Origin: Candidatus Rokuibacteriota bacterium
GTDB lineage: Bacteria; Methylomirabilota; Methylomirabilia; Rokubacteriales; CSP1-6
DNA length: 6,188 nt
Reading direction: 5' to 3'
Assembly: GCA_003221435.1 (NCBI GenBank)
Contig: QHRS01000198.1
Span: 1 to 6,188, forward strand
Shown: positions 1-5,107 of the stretch, in pieces
Numbering within the stretch: the first letter of the stretch is position 1
How the letters are laid out: each line of letters opens with the position of its first letter
Position numbers and translations under genes: made by a program
Notes under the pieces: model-generated
The model's input: only the letters and a program-made list of their open reading frames with translations
What the model was told of the DNA's origin: nothing
The model's database searches: none

Positions 1-425
1 CCGCCGAGGCCGAAGAGGTCTTCCAGGAGGTGTTCTGGGAGATCTGGCAGTCGGCGGCCGACTACGACCCCAAGCGCGGCAGCCCGGAGGCCTGGGTCGT
101 CGTGCGGGCCAAGAGCCGGGGAATCGACCGGGCGCGTGCCATTCGTAGAAGAAGTGAGATGACCGCGGGCGCGCTGACCCAGGTGGTGACTGCGGCCCGG
201 GAGCCGGGGCGGGATCCTGGCGTGGGCGCCGAGGAGCGGGGAGCCGTCCGCGGCGCGCTCGGGCAGCTCCCGCAGAATCAGCGGGAGATCATCGAGCTGG
301 CGTACTTCGATGGTCTGACGCAAACCGAGATCGCCGGGCGCTTGAACCAACCCCTGGGCACGGTGAAGACCCGGATGCGCCTGGGCATGGACAAACTGCG
401 CAGCCTCATGGGACCGCGCCGGTGA
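1..425 (+). CDS. ECF-type RNA polymerase sigma factor, C-terminal part (5' end outside window)
   Basis: This is an alternative sigma factor that would direct RNA polymerase to a small stress regulon. The open frame runs in from the left edge (first whole codon at 3), so the true start is not visible; the GTG at 30 lies inside conserved region 2 and is not the start. Visible from the left are the end of region 2 (a run of acidic residues, then FQEVFWEIW, then YDPKRGSPEAW and an Arg-rich RAIRRR stretch), a variable linker, and a typical region 4 at about nt 264-405. Region 4 begins LPQNQREIIELAYFDGLTQ and contains the helix-turn-helix TEIAGRLNQPLGTVKTRM that reads the -35 element. The stop overlaps the next gene by 4 nt (GTGA). 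That gene is an RskA-type anti-sigma factor, which places this protein near the SigK/SigL-like ECF groups held inactive at the membrane. Family assignment is firm; the regulon is unknown. Confidence 0.93.
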   Translation, partial: AEAEEVFQEVFWEIWQSAADYDPKRGSPEAWVVVRAKSRGIDRARAIRRRSEMTAGALTQVVTAAREPGRDPGVGAEERGAVRGALGQLPQNQREIIELAYFDGLTQTEIAGRLNQPLGTVKTRMRLGMDKLRSLMGPRR

Positions 426-1180
426 GCCCGACCCACGAGCCCTTCGACGAGCTGGCGGCCTGCTACGCGCTCGGCGCGCTCGACGGCGACGATCTCACGC
501 GCTTCGAGGCGCATCTGGCGCGGGGCTGCACGGAGTGCGAGCACGCGCTGGCGCAGTGCCGCGAGGCGCTTGTGCAGCCCGCCGTGGATCTCCGTGAGGT
601 CCCACCGCCGCGTGTGAAGCGCGCCCTGATGGAGCGCCTCGCGCGGTCGCGCGCGCGCCGACCCCGTCCCGCGCGCCTCGGGCCGGGGCTCAAGTGGGTC
701 GCGAGCGTGGCGGTGGCGGCGGGGCTGATCGCGTCGGTGGTGGCCACGTACGTGAGCGCCCGGTATGAGCAGCGGCTCGGCGAGATGGCGCGCGAGGCTT
801 CGGCGCTGCGCGAGCAGATCAGCCAGCAGCGGCAGGCGCTCGCGCTGCTGCGGGATCCGGCGACACGCATCATCACGCTCGCCGGCCTCGAGCCGAGCCC
901 GAAGGCACAGGGGCGGATGATCTGGAACGAGCGCGACGGGGGCATCTTGGTGGCGGGCGGCCTGCCGCCCGCGCCGCAGGGCAAAGCCTACGAGCTGTGG
1001 GCGGTCGTCGGCGGAAAGCCGATTCCCGCGGGGCTCTTCGGCGTGGACGCCGAGGGTCGGGGGAGCGCGCGTGTCGAGCCGCTCGCCGGTGGGCCGGAGG
1101 TCGCGCAGTTCGCCGTCACGCTCGAGCCCGCCGGCGGCGTGCCGGCGCCGACCGGCCCGATGTATCTCGCCTCCAAGTAA
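422..1180 (+). CDS. RskA-type transmembrane anti-sigma factor
   Basis: This predicted single-pass inner-membrane protein (252 aa) should bind and inhibit the ECF sigma factor encoded just upstream. The GTG start overlaps the sigma stop by 4 nt, which suggests translational coupling and balanced synthesis. Residues 1-75 form the cytoplasmic anti-sigma domain, with a zinc-finger-like H31, C36, C39 set and another Cys at 46. Then come a basic, Pro-rich linker (about 60-90) and one hydrophobic segment (about 92-113, W-VASVAVAAGLIASVVATYV). A short predicted coiled coil follows (about 115-145), and then a periplasmic RskA C-terminal domain (about 150-252) with family-like blocks LAGLEPSP, GRMIWN, LPPAPQGKAYELWAV and FAVTLEPAGG. 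The domain order is standard. Release of the sigma factor in this family is by regulated proteolysis; the protease is not in the window. The His-Cys spacing is one residue longer than the classic H-x3-C-x2-C. Confidence 0.9.
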   Translation: MSPTHEPFDELAACYALGALDGDDLTRFEAHLARGCTECEHALAQCREALVQPAVDLREVPPPRVKRALMERLARSRARRPRPARLGPGLKWVASVAVAAGLIASVVATYVSARYEQRLGEMAREASALREQISQQRQALALLRDPATRIITLAGLEPSPKAQGRMIWNERDGGILVAGGLPPAPQGKAYELWAVVGGKPIPAGLFGVDAEGRGSARVEPLAGGPEVAQFAVTLEPAGGVPAPTGPMYLASK

Positions 1181-1200
1181 GTCCCGAGGCCGCCGGAGGG

Positions 1201-1206
1201 TATAAT
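1201..1206 (+). promoter_or_regulatory. Perfect -10 hexamer (TATAAT) upstream of the dinB-ttuB-ttuA operon
   Basis: TATAAT is striking in such G+C-rich DNA and sits in the 45-nt gap between the anti-sigma gene and the DinB-fold gene. It would start transcription near 1212-1214, leaving a leader of only about 12-14 nt that begins at the ribosome site. No convincing -35 is visible 16-18 nt upstream (around 1177-1184). The hexamer lies between inverted arms CGCCGG (1191-1196) and CCGGCG (1208-1213), which could be an operator. The position and the match to consensus are seen; activity is inferred. Confidence 0.5.
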
Positions 1207-1213
1207 CCCGGCG

Positions 1214-1219
1214 AGGAGG
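1214..1219 (+). promoter_or_regulatory. Ribosome binding site AGGAGG for the DinB-fold gene
   Basis: A full AGGAGG lies 6 nt before the ATG at 1226 and settles that start. It is one of only two strong Shine-Dalgarno sites in the window; the other precedes the thiolase. Both mark first genes of apparent transcription units. Confidence 0.75.
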
Positions 1220-1225
1220 GACGGC

Positions 1226-1771
1226 ATGGCGCTCCCGCCCGCGATCGACAAGATCTGGAACGAGATGGAAGCGGTCCGCTCGAAGGTGCTGAACGAAGCG
1301 GACGGCCTGAGCCAGAGTCAGGCCGACTGGCGGCCGGCCGAGAGCGAATGGTCGATCGGGGAGATCCTGAACCATCTCGCTATCGCGGAGACGCACACCG
1401 GCAAGCTCACGACGAAGCTGACGCGCGAGGCCGAAGCGGCGGGCGTAATCGCGCCGTACCCGACTGACCTCGCCGGATTCGAACCGCTTCCGTCGGTGCC
1501 GACGGAGGGCATGGCTGCGCCGCCGGCCGTCCGTCCCGAGGGCGGCCTAGCGCTCTCGCGGCTGCTCGCCGATCTGCGCGCAGTCCGCGCGCGGAGCCGC
1601 CAGTCGATCGAGAAGATCGCCGGGCTCGATCCGCGGCCGCTCCGGTTCAAGCATTTCAGTCTCGGTGAGCTGAACCTCGCGCAGTGGTGGATGCTCCAGG
1701 CGAGCCACGATGCCATACACCTCGGGCAGATCCGCGGGGTGAAGGCGTCGCCGAGCTTTCCGCGCCCGTGA
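1226..1771 (+). CDS. DinB-fold (DinB_2 superfamily) metal-binding protein
   Basis: This 181-aa protein resembles the DinB/YfiT four-helix-bundle superfamily. Members often bind a divalent metal through three histidines, and some are thiol-dependent S-transferases or hydrolases. Candidate ligands are H50 (in WSIGEILNHLA), H161 and H165 (in HDAIHLGQI); these two blocks are the hallmark of the family. The N-terminal helix (about 1-28) is followed by WRPAESEWS, also typical. A loop rich in Pro and Gly (about 76-107) separates the halves. The ATG has a strong AGGAGG. The stop codon shares a base with the next start (TGATG at 1769-1773), so it probably heads an operon with the TtuB- and TtuA-like genes. 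That link hints at a role in sulfur or thiol chemistry, but no reaction can be assigned. No signal peptide or membrane segment is seen. Confidence 0.85.
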   Translation: MALPPAIDKIWNEMEAVRSKVLNEADGLSQSQADWRPAESEWSIGEILNHLAIAETHTGKLTTKLTREAEAAGVIAPYPTDLAGFEPLPSVPTEGMAAPPAVRPEGGLALSRLLADLRAVRARSRQSIEKIAGLDPRPLRFKHFSLGELNLAQWWMLQASHDAIHLGQIRGVKASPSFPRP

Positions 1772-1989
1772 TGAAGGTGGTGCTGCGCAATCCCCGCCGC
1801 GAGGTCGACGTGGCCGGGCCCCGCCGCGTGAAGGACGTGCTGAAGGAGCTCCGGATCATCCCGGAGACGGTTCTGATCATCCGCGGTGACGAGCTGCTCA
1901 CGGGTGACGTGATGCTGGACGACACCGACACGGTCGAGCTGCGTCCGGTCATGTCCGGCGGCGGGGTCGGGCCCGGGCACCTCCCGTGA
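1771..1989 (+). CDS. ttuB: TtuB-like ubiquitin-fold (MoaD/ThiS family) sulfur carrier protein
   Basis: This small beta-grasp protein (72 aa) should carry sulfur as a C-terminal thiocarboxylate and hand it to the TtuA-like enzyme encoded next. The order VVLRNPRREVDV, VKDVLKELRIIPETVLIIRGDELL, DDTDTVELRPVMSGG closely resembles Thermus TtuB as I recall it (RGEELL, D-TLEV, ISGG). The start is taken as ATG 1771, which overlaps the DinB-fold stop by one base; GTG 1768 directly before it is an alternative. The stop overlaps the ttuA-like GTG by 4 nt. Oddly, the frame does not end at the glycines: after G63-G64-G65 come seven residues (VGPGHLP). The functional tail of this family must end in GG, so either the extension is clipped off or activation differs. 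The adenylating enzyme (TtuC/ThiF type) and the sulfur donor are not in this window. Confidence 0.85.
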   Translation: MKVVLRNPRREVDVAGPRRVKDVLKELRIIPETVLIIRGDELLTGDVMLDDTDTVELRPVMSGGGVGPGHLP

Positions 1990-2888
1990 AGTGCACGAAG
2001 TGCGGCGACACGGCGATCCTGGAGCTGCGGCGGCACAACGCCGCGTTCTGCACGCCCGACTTCCTGACCTTCTTCCGCCGCCAGGTCGCCGCGGCGGTAC
2101 GCAAGCACCGCATGTTCACCCGCGACGAACGCGTGCTGGTCGCCGTCTCGGGCGGCAAGGACTCGCTCGCGCTCTGGGACGTGCTGATCGAAGAGAGCTA
2201 CCAGACTTCCGGCCTCTACCTCGACCTCGGCATCCACGACTACTCCGTCGAGTCGAAGGCGAAGTGTGAGGCGTTCGCCGCCGCGCGCGGCGTGCCCCTG
2301 ATCGTCTCCTCCGTGGCAGAGGCGGTCGGCGCGCCGGTGCCCGTCATGCAGAAGGTCACGCGCCGGCCGGCGTGCTCCGGGTGCGGCTTGTCGAAGCGCT
2401 ACCTGATGAACAAGGCGGCGCTCGATCACGGCTTTCCCGTGGTGGCGACGGGGCACAACCTCGACGACGAGGCGGCGACGTTGCTGGGATCGGTCATGCA
2501 GTGGCAGACCGACGCGCTGTCGCGCCAGTCGCCCGCGTTACCGTCCACTCACAGGAGGCTGGCCCGCCGCGTGAAGCCGCTCTACCGGCTTTCGGAGCGC
2601 GAGACGGCCGCGTACGCATTCCTGCGTAAGATCGATTACATCGTGGAGGAATGCCCCTTCGCCAGGGGCGCGACGTCGATCGCCCACAAGGAGATCCTGA
2701 GCCGGATGGAGGCGGTCTCCCCGGGGGCGAAGCATAACTTCCTCTTCGGATTCCTCGAGAAGGCGCGCGCGGCGTTCGAGCGGTCCGAGACCGTGCGGCT
2801 CGAGGAATGCGAGCGGTGCGGGCAGGTGACGACGGGCACGATCTGCGCCTTCTGCCGGCTCGCCGACGAGGTCAAGCGCTCCTCCTGA
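1986..2888 (+). CDS. ttuA: TtuA-like tRNA 2-thiolation enzyme (PP-loop ATPase, Fe-S and zinc binding)
   Basis: This 300-aa enzyme of the TtuA/TtcA/Ncs6 PP-loop family activates a tRNA uridine by adenylation and replaces its oxygen with sulfur. In Thermus TtuA the target is ribothymidine 54. Seen in order: an N-terminal zinc site (C3, C6, C22); the ATP loop SGGKDS at 55-60; C130-x2-C133 plus C223, matching the three cysteines that hold the catalytic 4Fe-4S cluster in TtuA; GHNLDDEAA at 156-164; and a C-terminal zinc site (C275, C278, C287, C290). The GTG start gives MKCTKCG, matching the family N-terminus, and overlaps the ttuB-like stop by 4 nt. The fourth ligand of the first zinc site, usually His in C-x2-H as I recall the family, reads Asp at 25. 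The nearby ttuB-like gene supports a protein-bound thiocarboxylate as sulfur source. The exact tRNA position modified is inferred. Confidence 0.92.
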   Translation: MKCTKCGDTAILELRRHNAAFCTPDFLTFFRRQVAAAVRKHRMFTRDERVLVAVSGGKDSLALWDVLIEESYQTSGLYLDLGIHDYSVESKAKCEAFAAARGVPLIVSSVAEAVGAPVPVMQKVTRRPACSGCGLSKRYLMNKAALDHGFPVVATGHNLDDEAATLLGSVMQWQTDALSRQSPALPSTHRRLARRVKPLYRLSERETAAYAFLRKIDYIVEECPFARGATSIAHKEILSRMEAVSPGAKHNFLFGFLEKARAAFERSETVRLEECERCGQVTTGTICAFCRLADEVKRSS

Positions 2889-2894
2889 GCGGTC

Positions 2895-2909
2895 GCGGGT
2901 CAGACCCGC
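2895..2909 (+). terminator. Small GC hairpin just after the ttuA-like gene, possible terminator
   Basis: GCGGGT (2895-2900), loop CAG, ACCCGC (2904-2909) forms a perfect 6-bp stem 6 nt after the ttuA-like stop. A second small stem, TCCC/GGGA (2910-2919), follows directly. No run of T follows, so classic intrinsic termination is doubtful; it may only protect the 3' end. Confidence 0.35.
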
Positions 2910-2984
2910 TCCCTCGGGAAGCGGCCTTCCGTTCCCTGGATCGAATCGTGCTCTACTGTACGGGCGGCGTGGCTGAACCCGGCC

Positions 2985-3051
2985 GGTGCCACCAGCACCA
3001 ACGGGTGCTGACTCGCTCGGAGGCCAATCGCCCGATAGGACGACTGAGTCA
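2985..3051 (+). other. Possible structured leader with alternative pairings
   Basis: This stretch lies in the 220-nt gap between the ttuA-like and PagL-like genes. CAGCACC (2993-2999) pairs with GGTGCTG (3004-3010) over the loop AACG. The same GCACC (2995-2999) can instead pair with an upstream GGTGC (2985-2989), giving two mutually exclusive stems. TGACTC (3009-3014) pairs with GAGTCA (3046-3051), enclosing about 31 nt. No open frame here resembles a known protein. I compared it by eye with common riboswitch cores (cobalamin, TPP, c-di-GMP, glycine, FMN) and saw no match. Whether it is transcribed is unknown. Confidence 0.35.
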
Positions 3052-3053
3052 AC

Positions 3054-3084
3054 GTCGGGGGGAGCGAACGCCGCTCCCCCCGAC
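3054..3084 (+). promoter_or_regulatory. Perfect 13-bp stem-loop in the leader of the PagL-like gene
   Basis: The arm GTCGGGGGGAGCG (3054-3066), a 5-nt loop AACGC and the exact complement CGCTCCCCCCGAC (3072-3084) form an unbroken GC-rich stem ending 24 nt before the ATG at 3109. No T-run follows, so it is not a typical terminator. It could be a transcript end without a U tract, an attenuator, or a block to translation of the PagL-like gene, which has no clear Shine-Dalgarno site. Confidence 0.55.
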
Positions 3085-3108
3085 ACCCCCCACCGGCCAC
3101 CGGTCGCG

Positions 3109-3723
3109 ATGATTCTTTCACGCGCTCTGAGCGTTGTGGCAGCGCTGGCGATCGCCGCGGCGGTGTGCGGCGCGGCGGCGACCGCACTCGCCTTCGATGC
3201 CGAAAAGTCCTTCCAGCAGGCCACCGTGGTGTTTTCGCTCCAGGGCGGCGGCGGCGCGCAGAACAACGTCGAGGGCCACGACCGCCTTTCCCACATTTCG
3301 TTCGTCAACTTCACCCCGCGCGTGTCCATCCTGCCGTTCGACCCGGTCGGGAACGGATGGCTCCGCGGCTCGCTCGAGACCGGGCTCGAGGGGTGGTTCC
3401 AGCACTATCTTGAGCCGCACGACGCGACGGCGCAGGGCCTGAAGGCCGCGGCGCGCTACCACTTCCTGAGCGCCGGCCCCCTCGTGCCTTACGCCGAGGT
3501 GACGGCCGGCGTCGGTGGCAGCAGTCTCAAGACGCTGGAGCTTCGCTCCACGCTGAACTTCATCCTGGAGGCGGGGGTCGGGCTCTCCTACTTCGTCACC
3601 GATAGAGTGGCGGTGGGGGCCGGATATCGCTTCCAGCACATGTCCAATGGCAACGTCGAGCGACCGAGCAGCGGATTCAATTCCGACACCGGCACCCTCG
3701 GCGTCTCGTACTTCTTCCCGTAG
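3109..3723 (+). CDS. PagL-family (lipid A 3-O-deacylase / acyloxyacyl hydrolase-like) outer membrane protein
   Basis: This 204-aa protein is a predicted 8-stranded outer-membrane barrel of the PagL type. That family removes the 3-O-linked acyl chain from lipid A, softening the endotoxin and altering the surface. Residues 1-28 form a signal peptide (R5, hydrophobic core 6-24, cleavage after ALA28). Alternating hydrophobic/polar strands follow, with family-like blocks WLRGSLETGLEGWFQ, GPLVPYAEVTAGVG and LEAGVGLSYFVTDRVAVGAGYRFQHMSN. H177 and S179 match the catalytic His and Ser of PagL (H-x-S-N). The third catalytic residue, Glu 14 positions after the His in Pseudomonas PagL, aligns with N191. 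The ATG at 3109 is chosen because it gives a clean signal peptide; the upstream GTG at 2986 would add 41 non-signal residues. The C-terminus is YFFP, not ending in the usual aromatic. Deacylase activity is uncertain; a non-enzymatic homologue is possible. Confidence 0.82.
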   Translation: MILSRALSVVAALAIAAAVCGAAATALAFDAEKSFQQATVVFSLQGGGGAQNNVEGHDRLSHISFVNFTPRVSILPFDPVGNGWLRGSLETGLEGWFQHYLEPHDATAQGLKAAARYHFLSAGPLVPYAEVTAGVGGSSLKTLELRSTLNFILEAGVGLSYFVTDRVAVGAGYRFQHMSNGNVERPSSGFNSDTGTLGVSYFFP

Positions 3724-3725
3724 AT

Positions 3726-3775
3726 CATCGACGGGGGCCTCGGCGGCCCCCTTCGAGCTTCCCCCAGGATCGATG
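3726..3775. repeat. 50-nt hairpin-forming direct repeat, copy 1
   Basis: This copy differs from that at 3800-3849 by one base (G at 3743, A at 3817), and the change falls in a hairpin loop. The unit starts CATCGA and ends TCGATG, a 6-bp terminal inverted repeat. Inside, GGGGGCC (3733-3739) pairs with GGCCCCC (3745-3751) over a 5-nt loop. TCGA (3728-3731) pairs with TCGA (3753-3756) around a single mismatch, extending the stem. It starts 3 nt after the PagL-like stop, so it may also end or protect that mRNA. It resembles REP/BIME-type or small non-autonomous (MITE-like) repeats; genome copy number is unknown. Confidence 0.85.
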
Positions 3776-3794
3776 GCGCCGGCAAAGCCGGCGC
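3776..3794. repeat. Perfect 8-bp hairpin in the spacer between the two 50-nt repeats
   Basis: GCGCCGGC (3776-3783), loop AAA, GCCGGCGC (3787-3794) is an exact palindrome filling most of the 24-nt spacer. The flanking TCGATG of copy 1 (3770-3775) and CATCGA of copy 2 (3800-3805) can pair to lengthen it, with a 5-nt bulge (3795-3799) on the 3' side. The whole block from 3726 to 3849 would therefore fold as three consecutive stems. Confidence 0.75.
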
Positions 3795-3799
3795 TGGAC

Positions 3800-3849
3800 C
3801 ATCGACGGGGGCCTCGACGGCCCCCTTCGAGCTTCCCCCAGGATCGATG
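3800..3849. repeat. 50-nt hairpin-forming direct repeat, copy 2
   Basis: This is the second copy, 74 nt downstream of the first and in the same orientation, 49 of 50 bases identical. The stem arms (GGGGGCC 3807-3813, GGCCCCC 3819-3825) and terminal inverted repeats are unchanged; the only difference is in the loop. That pattern suggests recent duplication, or selection on the structure. It ends 112 nt before the thiolase start. Confidence 0.85.
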
Positions 3850-3923
3850 TTCCGCTCGAGTGCTCGCCTCGGAATGGAACTCGTCCGGGGGCGGTGCGCT
3901 CGCCCGCTGGTCGGGCGCGGGTG

Positions 3924-3929
3924 TAAGAT
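3924..3929 (+). promoter_or_regulatory. Candidate -10 element (TAAGAT) for the thiolase gene
   Basis: TAAGAT matches four of six bases of TATAAT and is the best A+T-rich hexamer in the 112 nt between repeat copy 2 and the thiolase. It would give a leader of about 26 nt that keeps the AGGAGG at 3951-3956. No good -35 is visible. A 6-bp hairpin (CGCCCG 3901-3906, CGGGCG 3912-3917) lies just upstream, where a -35 would be. Confidence 0.35.
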
Positions 3930-3950
3930 GAGCGGAGGTTCAGTCGAGCG

Positions 3951-3956
3951 AGGAGG
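3951..3956 (+). promoter_or_regulatory. Ribosome binding site AGGAGG for the thiolase gene
   Basis: A full-consensus AGGAGG sits 5 nt before the ATG at 3962 and fixes the thiolase start. Confidence 0.8.
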
Positions 3957-3961
3957 CTCTC

Positions 3962-5107
3962 ATGGCAGACGCATTCATCGTCGGGGCGGTCCGCACGGCG
4001 GTCGGCAAGAAGAACGGACGACTTGCGCCAGTGCGCCCGGACGATCTCTGCGCGCTGGTGTTGAAGGAGCTGGTCGCGCGCACCGGGGTGGATCCGACGG
4101 AGGTCGAGGACGTGATCCTCGGCTGCGTCGACCAGCTCGGCGAGCAGGGGATGAATATCGCGCGCAACGCCGCCCTGATCGCCGGAATGCCACTGGACGT
4201 GTGCGGGACCACGCTCGATCGCATGTGCGGCTCGGGCCAGCAGGCGGCGAACTTCGCCGCCATGGGCGTGATGGCCGGGCAATACGACGTGGTCGTTGCG
4301 GGCGGCATCGAGCACATGACGCGTGTGCCGATGGGCTCGAACGCGATGGGGCCCGGCGAGGGGCCGCTCTCCCCCCGGCTCCAGGAGCGCTATAACATCA
4401 TTCCGCAAGGGCTGTCGGCCGAGCTGATCGCCGAGAAATGGGGGCTCAAGCGCGAGGAGCTGGACGAGTTCTCCGCGCGGAGCCATGAGAAGGCGGGCCG
4501 CGCCATCGCCGAGGGCCGCTTCACGCGTGAGATCATGCCGGTGACGCTGCTCGACGGCTCCGTGTTCGATACCGACGAGGGCGTACGCGTTCCCGTCAAT
4601 CGCGAAAAGATGGCGTCGCTGGCGCCGCCCTTCAAGCCCGACGGCGTGATCACGGCCGGAAACGCCTCCCAGATCTCCGACGGCGCCGCGGTCCTGATGT
4701 TCATGTCGGAGGCGAAGGCCAGGAGCCTCGGGGTCGAGCCGCGCGCGCGCGTCGTGGCGACGGCGCTCGCCGGCGTCGATCCGACGATCATGCTGACGGG
4801 CCCGATTCCCGCGACGCAACGGGTGCTGAAACGGGCGGGCTTGAAGCTCGATCAGATCGATCTGTTCGAGATCAACGAGGCGTTCGCCTCCGTGGTGCTC
4901 GCATGGGATCGGGAGCTGCACCCGGACATGACGAAGGTCAACGTCAACGGCGGCGCGATCGCGCTGGGGCATCCGCTCGGCTGCTCCGGGGGCCGGCTGA
5001 TGACGACGCTCCTCCACGAGCTGGAGCGCACGGGCAAGCGTTACGGGCTGCAGACGATGTGCATCGGCTTCGGTCAGGGCATCGCGACCATCATCGAGCG
5101 AGTCTGA
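3962..5107 (+). CDS. Thiolase (acetyl-CoA C-acyltransferase family)
   Basis: This 381-aa cytoplasmic thiolase either cleaves 3-ketoacyl-CoA with CoA (beta-oxidation) or condenses two acetyl-CoA. All family landmarks are present: the N-terminal VGAVRTAVGKKNG; the nucleophile C89 in DRMCGSGQQA; the GNASQISDGAA loop; N305 in NEAF; H337 in GGAIALGHPLGCSG; and the second catalytic C367 in MCIGFGQG. The last motif has Phe where the biosynthetic type usually has Gly (C-x-GGGxG), a variant found in many environmental thiolases, so it should not be read as inactivation. The length is close to the usual ~390. The start is fixed by AGGAGG 5 nt upstream. No dehydrogenase, hydratase or acyl-CoA ligase lies nearby, so direction and chain length cannot be set. 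The stop shares a base with the ATG of a cysteine-rich microprotein (TGATG), so the two are probably co-translated. Confidence 0.94.
   Translation: MADAFIVGAVRTAVGKKNGRLAPVRPDDLCALVLKELVARTGVDPTEVEDVILGCVDQLGEQGMNIARNAALIAGMPLDVCGTTLDRMCGSGQQAANFAAMGVMAGQYDVVVAGGIEHMTRVPMGSNAMGPGEGPLSPRLQERYNIIPQGLSAELIAEKWGLKREELDEFSARSHEKAGRAIAEGRFTREIMPVTLLDGSVFDTDEGVRVPVNREKMASLAPPFKPDGVITAGNASQISDGAAVLMFMSEAKARSLGVEPRARVVATALAGVDPTIMLTGPIPATQRVLKRAGLKLDQIDLFEINEAFASVVLAWDRELHPDMTKVNVNGGAIALGHPLGCSGGRLMTTLLHELERTGKRYGLQTMCIGFGQGIATIIERV

Noticed and set aside
278..1396. 372-codon open frame on the minus strand opposite the sigma, anti-sigma and DinB-fold genes
   Set aside because: Its product is dominated by Arg, Ala, His and Pro with no recognisable motif, as expected for antisense of G+C-rich coding DNA, and three well-supported genes occupy the plus strand.
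1656..2456. 266-codon minus-strand frame opposite the ttuB/ttuA-like genes
   Set aside because: It is a shadow of conserved plus-strand genes with no independent start signal or motif.
2910..2950. Possible diverged third copy of the 50-nt repeat (shares TTCC and GGATCGA-like pieces)
   Set aside because: The matches are short and interrupted and the hairpin arms are absent; chance similarity in G+C-rich DNA is likely.
2932..2959. Promoter TTCCCT...TACTGT with 16-nt spacing before the PagL-like gene
   Set aside because: Only three of six bases match consensus in each hexamer; too weak to annotate.
2941..3053. tRNA or known riboswitch in the gap before the PagL-like gene
   Set aside because: There is no T-arm, CCA-type acceptor pairing or anticodon arm, and no core motif of the riboswitch classes I can recall.
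2986..3108. Upstream GTG giving a 41-residue extension of the PagL-like protein
   Set aside because: The added residues are Pro/Gly/Thr-rich, would bury the signal peptide, and are encoded by the hairpin region; ATG 3109 gives a normal signal peptide.
3725..5017. 430-codon open frame on the minus strand opposite the thiolase
   Set aside because: It has no family motif, biased Arg/His-rich composition, and runs through the 50-nt repeats; the thiolase on the plus strand has all catalytic residues.
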